Source: DATFDN01 sp963767645
GTDB lineage: Bacteria; Pseudomonadota; Alphaproteobacteria; Acetobacterales; Acetobacteraceae
Assembly: GCA_963767645.1 (NCBI GenBank)
Contig: CAVYEW010000014.1
Span: 186,001 to 250,000 of the forward strand
DNA: 64,000 nt
Direction of reading: 5' to 3'
Positions within the stretch are counted from its first letter, which is position 1. Each line of letters starts with the position of its first letter. A model generated the notes under the pieces. The model made no database searches, was not told where the DNA came from, and saw nothing but the letters and a program-made list of their open reading frames with translations. Positions 33,928 through 42,602 of the stretch are shown piece after piece. Position numbers and translations under genes: made by a program.

Positions 33928-35073
33928 ATGCCCGTCCCCCTCAACCAGGCGGTCCGCGTGGGCGCCTATGTGGTAAAGCAGCATCTCAAGGGGCGTCGGC
34001 GCTATCCGCTTGTTCTGATGCTGGAGCCGCTGTTCCGCTGCAACCTCGCCTGCTCCGGGTGCGGGAAGATCGACTACCCGGCGCCGATCCTGAACCAGCG
34101 CCTCTCGCTGGAGGACTGCATCGAGGCCGCCGAGGAATGCGGTGCCCCGGTGGTCGCCATCGCCGGCGGCGAGCCGCTGCTGCACAAGGAGATGCCGCGG
34201 ATCGTCCGCGCGCTGCTCGACCGCGGCAAGTTCGTCTATCTCTGCACCAACGCGCTGCTGCTGGAGAAGAAGCTCGATCAGTTCAAGCCGCACCGCAACT
34301 TCGCCTGGGACGTGCATCTCGACGGCGACCGCGACATGCATGACCGGTCGGTAAGCCAGGCGGGCGTGTTCGACCGCGCCGAGTCAGCGATCCGCGCCGC
34401 GAAGGCGCGCGGCTTCCGGGTCTGCATCAACGCCACGCTGTTCGATGGGGCGGAGCCCGACCGCGTGGCCGGCTTCCTCGATCATGTCAACCAGATCGGC
34501 GTGGACGGGGTGATGATTTCGCCCGGGTATGCGTACGAGCGCGCTCCCGACCAGGAGCATTTCCTGAACCGGCGCAAGTCGAAGGAGCTGTTCCGCGACA
34601 TCTTCCGCCGGGGGAAGGGGAGGGGATGGAAGTTCAACCAGTCCTCGCTGTTCCTCGATTTCCTCGCCGGCAACCAGCGCTACCGCTGCACGCCGTGGGG
34701 CAAGCCGACACGCAACGTGTTCGGCTGGCAGCGGCCCTGCTACCTGCTGGGCGAAGGTTACGCCAAGACCTTCCGGGAGCTGATGGAGACCACGGACTGG
34801 GACCAGTACGGCACCGGCAATTACGAGAAATGCGCCGACTGCATGGTCCATTCGGGCTATGAGGCGACGGCGGTGATGGATGCCGTGCGCAACCCGCTCA
34901 AGGTCCTGAAGGTGGCGATGCGCGGCCCGCGCACCGAAGGCGAGATGGCGCCCGAGATTCCGCTGGAGAACCAGCGCCCGGCGGAGTTCGTGTTCCGTCG
35001 ACATGTCGATCATGCGATGCAGCGGATCGCGGCAGCCGGTAAGGTCGACCGGGTGGCCGAGACGACGGAGTGA
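33928..35073 (+). CDS. hpnH: Adenosyl-hopene transferase HpnH (radical SAM)
   Basis: HpnH attaches the 5'-deoxyadenosyl group to diploptene, the first step of hopanoid side-chain extension. The 381-residue protein has the radical SAM motif RCNLACSGCGK (Cys38, Cys42, Cys45) and a cysteine-containing C-terminal region (YEKCADCMVHSGYEATAV). The ATG at 33928 is preceded by AAGGAGAAG and starts MPVPLNQAVRVGAY, the usual N-terminus. It follows ispH closely. HpnG, which acts next, is not in the window. Confidence 0.95.
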   Translation: MPVPLNQAVRVGAYVVKQHLKGRRRYPLVLMLEPLFRCNLACSGCGKIDYPAPILNQRLSLEDCIEAAEECGAPVVAIAGGEPLLHKEMPRIVRALLDRGKFVYLCTNALLLEKKLDQFKPHRNFAWDVHLDGDRDMHDRSVSQAGVFDRAESAIRAAKARGFRVCINATLFDGAEPDRVAGFLDHVNQIGVDGVMISPGYAYERAPDQEHFLNRRKSKELFRDIFRRGKGRGWKFNQSSLFLDFLAGNQRYRCTPWGKPTRNVFGWQRPCYLLGEGYAKTFRELMETTDWDQYGTGNYEKCADCMVHSGYEATAVMDAVRNPLKVLKVAMRGPRTEGEMAPEIPLENQRPAEFVFRRHVDHAMQRIAAAGKVDRVAETTE

Positions 35074-35210
35074 TGCCGGCTTAGCGGCAGCACGCTCCCC
35101 CCGAAACTCAGCAGGGAGCGGCTCTCTCCTCCATTCTGCGGTTCTTGCGGGCGGCACCGCAGGGGCGCAGCATGGCGACCATCGGACAAGACGATCCGGG
35201 GGGAGACATC

Positions 35211-36380
35211 ATGCAAAGGAGCGAGACGCGCATCCTGGTCACGCATGTCGGCAGCCTGCCGCGCGGCGATCGGCTCGGGGAATTGCTGATCGAGAACGAA
35301 CTCGGCCATTCCGTGGACCAGAACGAACTGCTGGCCGAGACCGAGCGGCGCGTGGCGCACGTCATGGCAAAGCAGCACGAGGCCGGCGTCGATATCGCCA
35401 ATGACGGCGAGCAAGGACGGGTCGGGTTCCAGACCTATATGCCGCAACGCATGTCCGGGTTCGGCGGCGAATCCAAGCGGCCGGTGCCTCCCGAATTCGT
35501 CGAATTCCCGCTGTTCGCGCAACGGCTGCAGACGCGCATCCCGCGCACCGGCAAGGTGTTCGGGGCTCCGCAGGCGGTCGGCGAGGTGCGTTACGAGGAC
35601 ACGAGCATCATCGAGCGGGAAATCGAGCGCGCTAAACGCCATGCCCAGGCGCAGCCTCCGCCCTTTACCGAATGCTTCATGACTGCTCCGTCACCCGGCA
35701 TCGTCGCGACGACCATGCTCAACGCCTACTACGATTCGCACGAAGCCTACGTGAACGCGCTCGCACGGCAGATGCGTCGCGAATACCAGGCCGTCGCGCA
35801 GAGCGGGCTGGTGTTGCAGATCGACGCGCCCGACCTCGCGATGGAGCGTGTGTTCCTGTTCCAGGACAAGTCGGATGCGGAGTATGTCCGCGTCTGCGAG
35901 ACCCATGTGGCGGCGCTCAACCTGGCGCTCGAAGGCGTTCCCCGCGAACGGGTGCGACTGCATGTTTGCTGGGGCAACTGGGAAGGCCCGCATATCCACG
36001 ATATCGCGCTCGACCCGCTGCTGCCGGTGCTCTACCAGGCCCAGGTTGGCGGCTTATCCATAGAACTCGCCAATCCGCGCCACCAGCACGAGATCGCGGC
36101 GTTGCGCCGACGCCCGCTGCCTGCCGAGATGATCCTGTTTCCGGGCGTCGTGGACACCACGACCAACTTCGTCGAGCATCCGGAAGTGATCGCCCAGCGC
36201 CTCGAGCTGGCGGTCGCGGCGGTCGGCGACCGCGAGCGTGTGATTGCCAGCACCGATTGCGGGTTCGGCACGTTCGCCGGCTGGGAGTGGGTCGCCGAGG
36301 ATGTGGTCTGGGCGAAACTGAAGTCATGCCGGATGGGCGCCGACATTGCCTCCGACCGGCTCTGGGGCCGAGCCAGCTAG
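35211..36380 (+). CDS. Cobalamin-independent methionine synthase-like protein (MetE C-terminal-like)
   Basis: The 389-residue protein corresponds to the C-terminal catalytic half of MetE, starting with the N-terminal signature THVGSLPR. The zinc ligands are recognisable: His and Cys in RLHVCWGNWEG, Glu in LSIELANPRHQ, and Cys in ASTDCGFGTF. Stand-alone proteins like this are common in bacteria and archaea and may use methyl donors other than triglutamyl methyltetrahydrofolate. The ATG at 35211 has a GGGGGGAGA ribosome binding site. It is a single gene between hpnH and the convergent methyltransferase. Confidence 0.85.
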   Translation: MQRSETRILVTHVGSLPRGDRLGELLIENELGHSVDQNELLAETERRVAHVMAKQHEAGVDIANDGEQGRVGFQTYMPQRMSGFGGESKRPVPPEFVEFPLFAQRLQTRIPRTGKVFGAPQAVGEVRYEDTSIIEREIERAKRHAQAQPPPFTECFMTAPSPGIVATTMLNAYYDSHEAYVNALARQMRREYQAVAQSGLVLQIDAPDLAMERVFLFQDKSDAEYVRVCETHVAALNLALEGVPRERVRLHVCWGNWEGPHIHDIALDPLLPVLYQAQVGGLSIELANPRHQHEIAALRRRPLPAEMILFPGVVDTTTNFVEHPEVIAQRLELAVAAVGDRERVIASTDCGFGTFAGWEWVAEDVVWAKLKSCRMGADIASDRLWGRAS

Positions 36381-36402
36381 GTCAGGAACTGCGTCGCCGA
36401 TC

Positions 36403-37239
36403 TCACGTCCGGCTCGCCTGCAGCGAATAGCTGAGCGGCAGCCAGGGACGGTCGGGCCAGCGGAACCAGCCAGCCTCCTCGACCTGCTCACGGAACATGC
36501 GCCAGGGCCCCGAATCGTGCTCATGCAACCAGTCCAGGCGCAACCCGGCCGCGATCAACGCGGAAACGACATCGCCCAGCGGATGAATCCACTGACAGGT
36601 CTCGGTGTGGCGCGGCGTTGCGTTCGGGTCGGCGTAGTCCTCGGTCTCGGAGATCCGCAGCGGCGCGCGTTCCAGGTAAGGAGCAAACCAGCCGGGACGC
36701 CCGTCCGGCGCCGCCGCCCGATCATCCAGGACCATTGCCGCCGGATGCGCCTCAGCGAAGTAGAACCGTCCGCCAGGCTTGAGGAAATGTGCCACCACCC
36801 GCGCCCATCCGGCGATGTCGGGCAGCCAGCAGATGGTGCCCCAGGAGACGAACACGCGGTCGAAAGCAGCCGGCTCGGGGATCGCCTCGGCGGCGGCATA
36901 GACGTCGGATTGCACGAAGCTGGCGCGGTCGGCGAGGCCGAGCGCAATGGCGAGCTTGCGCGCTTCCGCGATAGCCGGGCCGGAGAAATCGAGCCCGATG
37001 ATTTCGGCGCCCTGCTGGGCAAGGGCCAGCGTGTCCGCCCCGAAATGGCATTGTAGGTGCAGGACGCGCAGCCCGGCGACCGGCCCGAGTTCGGCGTGGC
37101 TGATCCGATCAAGGCGCGCATTGCCCGCGCGCAGCCGAGCCAGATTCGCCTGGTAGTCTGAGTTCGGGCCGAGATGGATGCCGACCCGCTCGTCCCAGTT
37201 GGCGCGGTTCAGGCGCCGCCACTCGGGGTCAGCGTTCAT
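36403..37239 (-). CDS. Class I SAM-dependent methyltransferase
   Basis: The 278-residue protein has the SAM-binding glycine motif in LRVLHLQCHFGADTLALAQQGA (motif HLQCHFG), the acidic residue in EIIGLDFS and the later motifs FVQSDVY and FDRVFVSWGTICWLPD. This is a widespread family with no firm substrate. The ATG at 37239 begins MNADPEWRRLNRANWDE; it overlaps the 3' end of the mazG frame, which is made of a REP-like element. It is probably co-transcribed with mazG. Confidence 0.8.
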   Translation of the reverse strand: MNADPEWRRLNRANWDERVGIHLGPNSDYQANLARLRAGNARLDRISHAELGPVAGLRVLHLQCHFGADTLALAQQGAEIIGLDFSGPAIAEARKLAIALGLADRASFVQSDVYAAAEAIPEPAAFDRVFVSWGTICWLPDIAGWARVVAHFLKPGGRFYFAEAHPAAMVLDDRAAAPDGRPGWFAPYLERAPLRISETEDYADPNATPRHTETCQWIHPLGDVVSALIAAGLRLDWLHEHDSGPWRMFREQVEEAGWFRWPDRPWLPLSYSLQASRT

Positions 37240-38155
37240 CCGTGGCTCCCTCACCCCGGCCCTCTCCCGCAAGCGGGAGAGGGGGCGCTGAACGCACGGA
37301 TTTCGCCTGCCACGCCCCCTCTCCCTCTGGGAGAGGGCCGGGGTGAGGGACCAGCCTACGCTCGTCTCGCTTCGCCTCCTGCCACAGCGCCTCCATCTCC
37401 GGCAGCGTCATCTCCGCAAGCATGCGGGCCGTTGATGCCGCGTTCCGTTCCATCGACCCAAAACGGCGGGCGAATTTCGCGTTTGCGTGACGCAGGCAGG
37501 CCTCGGGGTCGAGGTCCAGTTTGCGGGCGAGATTGGCCAGCACGAACAGCAAGTCGCCCACCTCGTCCGCGAGCCTCGCCGGATCGGCCGTATCCAGCTC
37601 CGCGCGCAATTCCGCCGCTTCCTCGTCCAGCTTCTCCAGCACCGCGGCCGCGTTCGGCCAGTCGAAGCCGACCCGGGCAGCGCGCGCCGTAAGCTTGGCG
37701 GCGCGGGCGAGGGCAGGGAGGGCAAGCGGGACACCGGCTAGCGTGCCGCTCTCGGCCCGGGCGCTGCGCTCGGCCTGCTTCTGCGCCTCCCAAGCCGTCT
37801 GCTGTGCCGCCGCGTCGCGCGACGCGGCTTGGCCGAAGACATGCGGGTGCCGGCGCAGCATCTTGTCGCTGATCGCGCGGGCGACGTCGGCGAAGCCGAA
37901 CTGCCCTGCCTCCTCGGCCATGCGCGCGTGGTACACGACGTGGAACAGCAGGTCGCCCAACTCGTCGGGCAGGGCGGCGAGATCGCGGCGGGCGATCGCG
38001 TCGGCGACCTCATAGGCCTCCTCGATGGTGTAGGGCGCGATGGTGGCGAAGCTCTGCGCCTTGTCCCACGGGCAGCCCCGCTCCGGGTCGCGCAGGGCGG
38101 CCATGATATCGAGCAGCCGGCGAAGCTCGGCCTCGGCGGGTGGAGCATCGCTCAT
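37229..38155 (-). CDS. mazG: Nucleoside triphosphate pyrophosphohydrolase MazG, C-terminus extended by a REP element
   Basis: MazG hydrolyses (d)NTPs to monophosphates. Two MazG modules are visible: CPWDKAQSF, TIEEAYEVADAI and LPDELGDLLFHVVYHA in the first, and EEAAELRAEL with DEVGDLLFVLANLARK in the second. The normal protein should end near LWQEAKRDERR. The last 40 or so residues (LVPHPGPLPEGEGA, then APPLPLAGEGRGEG) are the translation of a REP-like element at 37247-37350, which has replaced or extended the 3' end. The stop overlaps the methyltransferase start. Confidence 0.92.
   Translation of the reverse strand: MSDAPPAEAELRRLLDIMAALRDPERGCPWDKAQSFATIAPYTIEEAYEVADAIARRDLAALPDELGDLLFHVVYHARMAEEAGQFGFADVARAISDKMLRRHPHVFGQAASRDAAAQQTAWEAQKQAERSARAESGTLAGVPLALPALARAAKLTARAARVGFDWPNAAAVLEKLDEEAAELRAELDTADPARLADEVGDLLFVLANLARKLDLDPEACLRHANAKFARRFGSMERNAASTARMLAEMTLPEMEALWQEAKRDERRLVPHPGPLPEGEGAWQAKSVRSAPPLPLAGEGRGEGATDER
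37247..37350. repeat. REP-like inverted repeat element 2 (3' end of mazG)
   Basis: This 104-bp element is bounded by perfect 22-bp inverted ends (left from TCCCTCACCCCGGCCC, right its exact complement). It has internal GCAAGCGGGAGAGGG and CCCTCTGGGAGAGGG hairpins. It lies in the last codons of mazG and up to the methyltransferase start. It is related to the elements at 10651, 39036 and 46803 but is a distinct subtype. Confidence 0.85.
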
Positions 38156-38165
38156 GGAGGCCAGG

Positions 38166-38321
38166 TCAGACCAGGAACACCGTCATCAGGATTAGGAACA
38201 CCACGATCAGCCCGACAATCCCCACGACAAATCGGGTGAAGGAGAACCAGAAGCGCTGGCGGTCGGCCAGGAAATCCTCTTCGGTCTCGGGGCCGCGAAA
38301 CATGAGCGGGCGTTGCGCCAT
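38166..38321 (-). CDS. Small aa3-type cytochrome oxidase subunit IV-like membrane protein
   Basis: This 51-residue frame starts MAQRPLMFRGPETEEDFLAD, followed by RQRFWFSFTRF and one hydrophobic segment (GIVGLIVVFLILMTVFLV). The layout, a short polar N-terminus then one membrane helix, matches the small bacterial aa3-type cytochrome c oxidase subunit IV family. It ends ten bases upstream of mazG on the same strand. The oxidase genes themselves are not here. It could also be another small membrane protein. Confidence 0.65.
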   Translation of the reverse strand: MAQRPLMFRGPETEEDFLADRQRFWFSFTRFVVGIVGLIVVFLILMTVFLV

Positions 38322-38368
38322 CGGAAGTCCTCTGTCCGGATCGGTGGATTAACGCACTGACTTAGCTT

Positions 38369-39010
38369 CTATTCACGAACGGCCGTGCCCGGCAAGGGGT
38401 TGCGCAGCGCCGCATCACCCGGCGGCGACATGCCGCTCGTCTGCGTGACGTGCAGCCGCAGGGCGAGCGGGTAGAGCATGTGCTCCTGCGCCAGCACCCG
38501 CGCGGCCAGCCGGTCCTCGTCGTCGCCGGGCAATACCGGCACCGCCGCCTGAGCCAGAATCGGCCCATCATCCGTGACCTCGCTCACCAGATGGACGGTG
38601 CAGCCATGCAGCTTGACGCCGGCTTGCAGCGCGCGCGCATGGGTGTGCAGGCCCGGAAAGGCCGGCAGCAGGCTCGGATGGATGTTCAGCATCCGCCCCG
38701 CCCAGCGCTCGACCAGGAAGGGCGTGAGCACGCGCATGTAGCCGGCCAGGCACACAAGATCGATGTCGGCCGCACGCAGCGCCGCGTCCAGCGCTGCCTC
38801 GTGCGCCGCCCGGTCGCCGCGGAACGGGCGGTGATCGATGACGGCACAAGGGATGCCGGCGGAAGCCGCGTGCGCCAGCCCGCCGGCATCGGGGCGGTTG
38901 GACAGCACCAGCGCGATCTCGGCCGGATACCCCGGCTCGGCGGCTGCGGCGATCAGCGCCGCGAGATTGGAGCCGCGGCCGCTGATCAGGACGGCCGCGC
39001 GTCGTCTCAC
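38369..39010 (-). CDS. purN: Phosphoribosylglycinamide formyltransferase
   Basis: PurN formylates glycinamide ribonucleotide with 10-formyltetrahydrofolate. The 213-residue protein has the start AVLISGRGSNLAALI, the folate-site LAGYMRVL, the catalytic region NIHPSLLPAFPGLHTH with Asn and His, and the later DDGPILAQAAVPV with Asp. It follows purM on the same strand, separated by a REP-like element. Confidence 0.96.
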   Translation of the reverse strand: MRRRAAVLISGRGSNLAALIAAAAEPGYPAEIALVLSNRPDAGGLAHAASAGIPCAVIDHRPFRGDRAAHEAALDAALRAADIDLVCLAGYMRVLTPFLVERWAGRMLNIHPSLLPAFPGLHTHARALQAGVKLHGCTVHLVSEVTDDGPILAQAAVPVLPGDDEDRLAARVLAQEHMLYPLALRLHVTQTSGMSPPGDAALRNPLPGTAVRE

Positions 39011-39035
39011 GCCAACGGCCCGACGCCGTGAGGCC

Positions 39036-39125
39036 CGGTCCCCGCCTCCCGACCCCCTCCCGCAAGGGGAGGGGGAGAAGCAGGCCGCGCCTCAAGAACT
39101 CCCTTCCCCTTTGGGGGAGGGGTCG
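39036..39125. repeat. REP-like inverted repeat element 3 (purM-purN spacer)
   Basis: The element has the same arm as element 1 (CCCTCCCGCAAGGGGAGGGG, then GAGAAGCAGGCCGC) and a right arm CTTCCCCTTTGGGGGAGGGG. It fills the spacer between purM and purN, again two genes of one pathway that must be read through it. Confidence 0.75.
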
Positions 39126-39144
39126 ACCGTTCGATTCGCTCGTC

Positions 39145-40215
39145 TCATGCCGGCCAGCCTGACGGCAGCTCGATCCGCACCGAAGCCGCGCCCTCGCCCG
39201 CGACGACGCGGCCAATCGGGAACACCTGCTCGCCCGCCGCGCGCAGCATCTCGCCCGCCGCATCAGCATCGGCGACCACGAGCGCCATTCCCACTCCGCA
39301 ATTGAACACGCGCAGCATCTCCTCGGCGCCGACCTCGCCGAGCTCGGCGAGCCAGCGGAACACCTTCGGCACCGGCCAGGAGGGCGTCAGCGCCGCTGCG
39401 GTGTTCGCGGGCAGCACCCGAGGCAGATTGCCCGGCAGCCCGCCGCCCGTGATGTGCGCCGCCGCCTTGAGCAGGCCTGCGCGATGCAAAGCGAGCAGCG
39501 CGCGGACATAGATGCGGGTCGGCGCCATCAGCGCCCGGCCAAGCGTCTCGCCGGCGGAGAACGGGGCCGGCGCCTCCCACCCCAGTCCCGAGGCGGTCAC
39601 GATTCGGCGCACCAGCGCGAAGCCGTTCGAATGCACGCCCGCGCTCGCCAGCCCAAGCACCGCATCCCCCACAGCCACGCCATCCGGCAGCAGGGTGCCG
39701 CGTTCCGCCGCGCCCACCGCGAAGCCGGCGAGGTCGTAGTCGTCCGCGCCGTACATGCCCGGCATCTCCGCCGTCTCGCCGCCCACCAGGGCGCACCCGG
39801 CCTGCCGGCAGCCCTCGGCGATGCCGGCGACCACCGCGCGCGCCCGTTCGGCGTCCAGCCGGCCGGTGGCGAAATAATCCAAAAAAAACAGCGGCTCAGC
39901 GCCCTGAACGACCAGATCGTTCACGCACATGGCAACCAGGTCGATGCCGACGGTATCGTGCAACCCGATTTCGATCGCGACCTTCAGCTTGGTGCCGACG
40001 CCATCGGTCGTGGCCACCAGCACCGGGTCGGTGAAGCCCGCGGCCCTGGGGTCGAATAGCGCGCCGAAACCGCCCAACCCGCCGATCGCGCCGGGGCGCG
40101 AAGTGGACCGCGCCAGCGGCCGGATCGCCTCGACCAGCGCCTCGCCGGCCGCGATGTCTACCCCGGCCTGCCGGTAATCGAGGCCGTTGCCCACGCGATC
40201 GCAACTGGTCATCAT
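39145..40215 (-). CDS. purM: Phosphoribosylformylglycinamidine cyclo-ligase
   Basis: PurM closes the imidazole ring to give AIR. The 356-residue protein shows LDYRQAGVDIAAGEALVEAI, ATTDGVGTKLKVAIE, the ATP motif LVGGETAEMPGMY and HITGGGLPGNLPRVLP. The start is taken at the ATG at 40215, with another ATG directly after it; upstream frame is the divergent promoter area. purM-purN form a two-gene operon, divergent from the CDP-alcohol phosphotransferase. Confidence 0.96.
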   Translation of the reverse strand: MMTSCDRVGNGLDYRQAGVDIAAGEALVEAIRPLARSTSRPGAIGGLGGFGALFDPRAAGFTDPVLVATTDGVGTKLKVAIEIGLHDTVGIDLVAMCVNDLVVQGAEPLFFLDYFATGRLDAERARAVVAGIAEGCRQAGCALVGGETAEMPGMYGADDYDLAGFAVGAAERGTLLPDGVAVGDAVLGLASAGVHSNGFALVRRIVTASGLGWEAPAPFSAGETLGRALMAPTRIYVRALLALHRAGLLKAAAHITGGGLPGNLPRVLPANTAAALTPSWPVPKVFRWLAELGEVGAEEMLRVFNCGVGMALVVADADAAGEMLRAAGEQVFPIGRVVAGEGAASVRIELPSGWPA

Positions 40216-40352
40216 GGTCCCCGATAGGCTAGGCCCCGTTGGATATCCCGTGGCCGTGGACGTCTGCGGCGGTGGCGGAGCCTGCAAGGCGGTGTGGATG
40301 TGGCGAAAACAATCATAAGCCCTGCCAGGGCGCAACGGCCGCGCGAGGGCTG

Positions 40353-40928
40353 ATGCCAGACGGCGGCCCTCTGCAGACCCGCGGCTCCGCTGCGCTGCTC
40401 ACTTTGCCCAACCTGATTACCCTGGCCCGTCTCTGTGCCGTGCCGCTGGCCTTCTGGCTGGTGATCGACCGCGCTATGGCGGCTGCCTTCGGCCTGTTCG
40501 TGGCGGCCGGCGCCTCGGACGCCGTGGACGGCTGGCTCGCCCGGCGAGCGGGGAGTACCCGCCTGGGTGCCATGCTCGATCCGGTAGCGGACAAGGCGCT
40601 GCTCGTCACCATGTATGTGACCTTGGCGGCGGTGAGCGCGCTGCCGAGCTGGCTGGCGACCCTGGTGGTGTTCCGCGACGTGGTGATCGTGGGCGGGGTG
40701 GTGGTCCTGGGCCTGCTCGGCCAGCCGGTGGCGATCCGGCCGTTGTTCGTGTCCAAGGTCAACACGATGCTGCAAATCGTTCTGGTCGCACTCACGCTGT
40801 TCCTGGCCGGCTTCGGACTTGCCGTTTCCAGCGCCGAAACGGCGGCGCTGGCGCTGACCTGGACCGTCGCGGCCACCACGCTCGCTTCCGGAGTCGCCTA
40901 TGTCTGGCGCGTGGCACACGGGCGGTAG
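40353..40928 (+). CDS. CDP-alcohol phosphatidyltransferase family protein
   Basis: This 191-residue membrane protein has about five membrane segments and the complete family motif DAVDGWLARRAGSTRLGAMLDPVADK (pattern D-x2-D-G-x2-A-R-x8-G-x3-D-x3-D), here shortened to its key residues. Such enzymes transfer a phosphatidyl group from CDP-diacylglycerol to glycerol phosphate or another alcohol. It could be a PgsA- or Ynbb/cardiolipin-synthase-like enzyme; the substrate is not clear. It overlaps or directly precedes the AI-2E/PerM gene, with hdaA downstream, an arrangement seen in other alphaproteobacteria. Confidence 0.88.
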   Translation: MPDGGPLQTRGSAALLTLPNLITLARLCAVPLAFWLVIDRAMAAAFGLFVAAGASDAVDGWLARRAGSTRLGAMLDPVADKALLVTMYVTLAAVSALPSWLATLVVFRDVVIVGGVVVLGLLGQPVAIRPLFVSKVNTMLQIVLVALTLFLAGFGLAVSSAETAALALTWTVAATTLASGVAYVWRVAHGR

Positions 40929-40938
40929 GATCGCCTTC

Positions 40939-42153
40939 ATGCGGCTGGTGCGGCGCCCGGCCGGCTTGGCGTCGGCGCGGCGGTTCGACGCGCTGACGGT
41001 CCCCGAGCCGGTCCTCCCGCCGCCGCCGCCGCCACCGCTGCCCGAGACAGCCGCCCCGCCGCCGGCCCCGGCGGTTCCTCATGCCACGCGCGCGCAGCGG
41101 ATCGCGCTCGCGGTCGGGCTGGCGGTGGTTGCGGTCCTGGCTCTGGAGCTGTTCGGCGGCATCCTGGCCCCGTTCGCCGCCGCCGCGGTGATCGCCTACG
41201 CGCTCGATCCGGCGGCGACGCGGCTCACCCGGCTTGGCCTGCCGCGCGGGGTCGCCGCCTTGCTCCTGGTGCTGGGGGTGGTCGCGGCATTCCTGTTGTT
41301 CACGCTGCTGCTCTATCCGCTGCTGCTGCAGCAGGTCGGCCTGTTCCTCGGGCGCTTTCCGCAATACGTTCATCTGCTGCAGCGCTGGGCGGCGCAGATC
41401 GTGACGCATCTGCAGGAGAACTTCGGCTCCGAGGTGGTAAACGACAAGCTGCGCGACCTGGTGGCCGGGCAGGCCGGGTCGATGCTCACCTTCCTGGTCT
41501 CGGCCGTGACCGGGCTGATCGGCAGCGGCTTCGCACTGTTCAACGTGCTGAGCCTGGCGGTGGTCACGCCGGTGGTGGCGTTCTACCTGCTCCGCGACTG
41601 GCCGCGCGCCATCGGCAGCATCAACTCCTGGCTGCCCCGCCGCTACGCCGAGACCATCCGCGCGCAGGCCCGCGAGGTGGACCGCATCCTCTCGGCCTGG
41701 GTGCGCGGGCAGGCGCTGTGCTGCGTGCTGCTCGCCGCCTACTACGCCTTCGCGCTGACCGTGGCCGGGCTTGATCTCGGCCTGATCGTCGGCACCGGAG
41801 CCGGATTGTTGTCTTTCATCCCCTATGTCGGCTCGATCACCGGTGGCGTGACCGCGCTCGCGCTCGCGCTCGCCCAATTCCCGACCTGGCGCGGCGTTAT
41901 CGTCATCGGCTGCGTGCTGATCATCGGCCAGATCCTGGAAGGCTACGTCATCTATCCGCGCTTCCTCGGCGACAGGGTAGAGCTGCCGGCGGTCTGGGTG
42001 ATCTTCGCGCTGTTTGCCGGCGGCGCGGCCTTCGGCTTCCTGGGCGTGATGCTCGCCGTGCCGATCGCGGCCACGATCGGCGTGTTGTGCCGCTTCTGGG
42101 TTCGCCGCTATCTCAGCAGCCCGCTCTACCTCGACCCGCCACCCACGCCCTGA
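40939..42153 (+). CDS. AI-2E/PerM-family transporter
   Basis: The 404-residue membrane protein has a proline-rich N-terminal tail (VLPPPPPPPLPETAAPPP), about eight membrane segments and the conserved PerM features VVTPVVAFYLLRDWP and SFIPYVGSITGG. The family is described as AI-2 exporters or Na/H antiporters in different bacteria; here the role is unknown. The ATG at 40939 has AGGA nine bases upstream; an alternative ATG at 40900 would overlap the preceding gene by 29 bases. Confidence 0.88.
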   Translation: MRLVRRPAGLASARRFDALTVPEPVLPPPPPPPLPETAAPPPAPAVPHATRAQRIALAVGLAVVAVLALELFGGILAPFAAAAVIAYALDPAATRLTRLGLPRGVAALLLVLGVVAAFLLFTLLLYPLLLQQVGLFLGRFPQYVHLLQRWAAQIVTHLQENFGSEVVNDKLRDLVAGQAGSMLTFLVSAVTGLIGSGFALFNVLSLAVVTPVVAFYLLRDWPRAIGSINSWLPRRYAETIRAQAREVDRILSAWVRGQALCCVLLAAYYAFALTVAGLDLGLIVGTGAGLLSFIPYVGSITGGVTALALALAQFPTWRGVIVIGCVLIIGQILEGYVIYPRFLGDRVELPAVWVIFALFAGGAAFGFLGVMLAVPIAATIGVLCRFWVRRYLSSPLYLDPPPTP

Positions 42154-42170
42154 CGCAGGAGAGACTTCGC

Positions 42171-42590
42171 GTGAACTTCGGACGTCTGCAGCCTGCCGTA
42201 CTTGGTCTGCTTCGCCTCGTCGCCGGGCTCTGTTTTCTCGAGCATGGCACGGCCAAGCTGTTCGGCTTTCCCCCGGCCCCGCCGATCCTGCACGGCCACT
42301 TGCCGCCGCTCCTGCTTGCCGCCGGCATCATAGAGGCGGTCGGCGGCGCCCTGGTCTTTCTCGGCTGGTTCACCCGCCCGGTGGCCTTCCTGCTGTCGGG
42401 CGAGATGGCGATCGGCTACTTCATGTCGCACGCGCCCAAGTCGGTGTTTCCCGCGGTCAATGGCGGGGATGCGGCGATCCTCTACTGCTTCATTTTCCTC
42501 TATTTCGCCGTGGGGGGCGGCGGTCTCTTCAGCGTCGATCGCCTGCTAGGCTCGGGGCGCCGAGGATTCGGCCGCCGGATGGCCGGCTGA
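42171..42590 (+). CDS. DoxX-family membrane protein
   Basis: The 139-residue protein has four membrane segments and the DoxX family signature (GLLRLVAGLCFLEHGTAKLFGF, GGALVFLGWFTRPVAFLLSGEMA, GYFMSHAP). The start is a GTG at 42171 with AGGAGA nine bases upstream; no better start exists because the upstream frame lies in the previous gene. Members are linked to redox or oxidative-stress functions in other organisms. It lies between the PerM-type gene and hdaA. Confidence 0.88.
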   Translation: MNFGRLQPAVLGLLRLVAGLCFLEHGTAKLFGFPPAPPILHGHLPPLLLAAGIIEAVGGALVFLGWFTRPVAFLLSGEMAIGYFMSHAPKSVFPAVNGGDAAILYCFIFLYFAVGGGGLFSVDRLLGSGRRGFGRRMAG

Positions 42591-42602
42591 GGCGGGGAGG
42601 GG

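Noticed and set aside
39145..40335. Longer start of purM at 40335
   Set aside because: The extra 40 residues have no family match and overlap the upstream region of the divergent gene; the ATG pair at 40212-40215 fits the known N-terminus.
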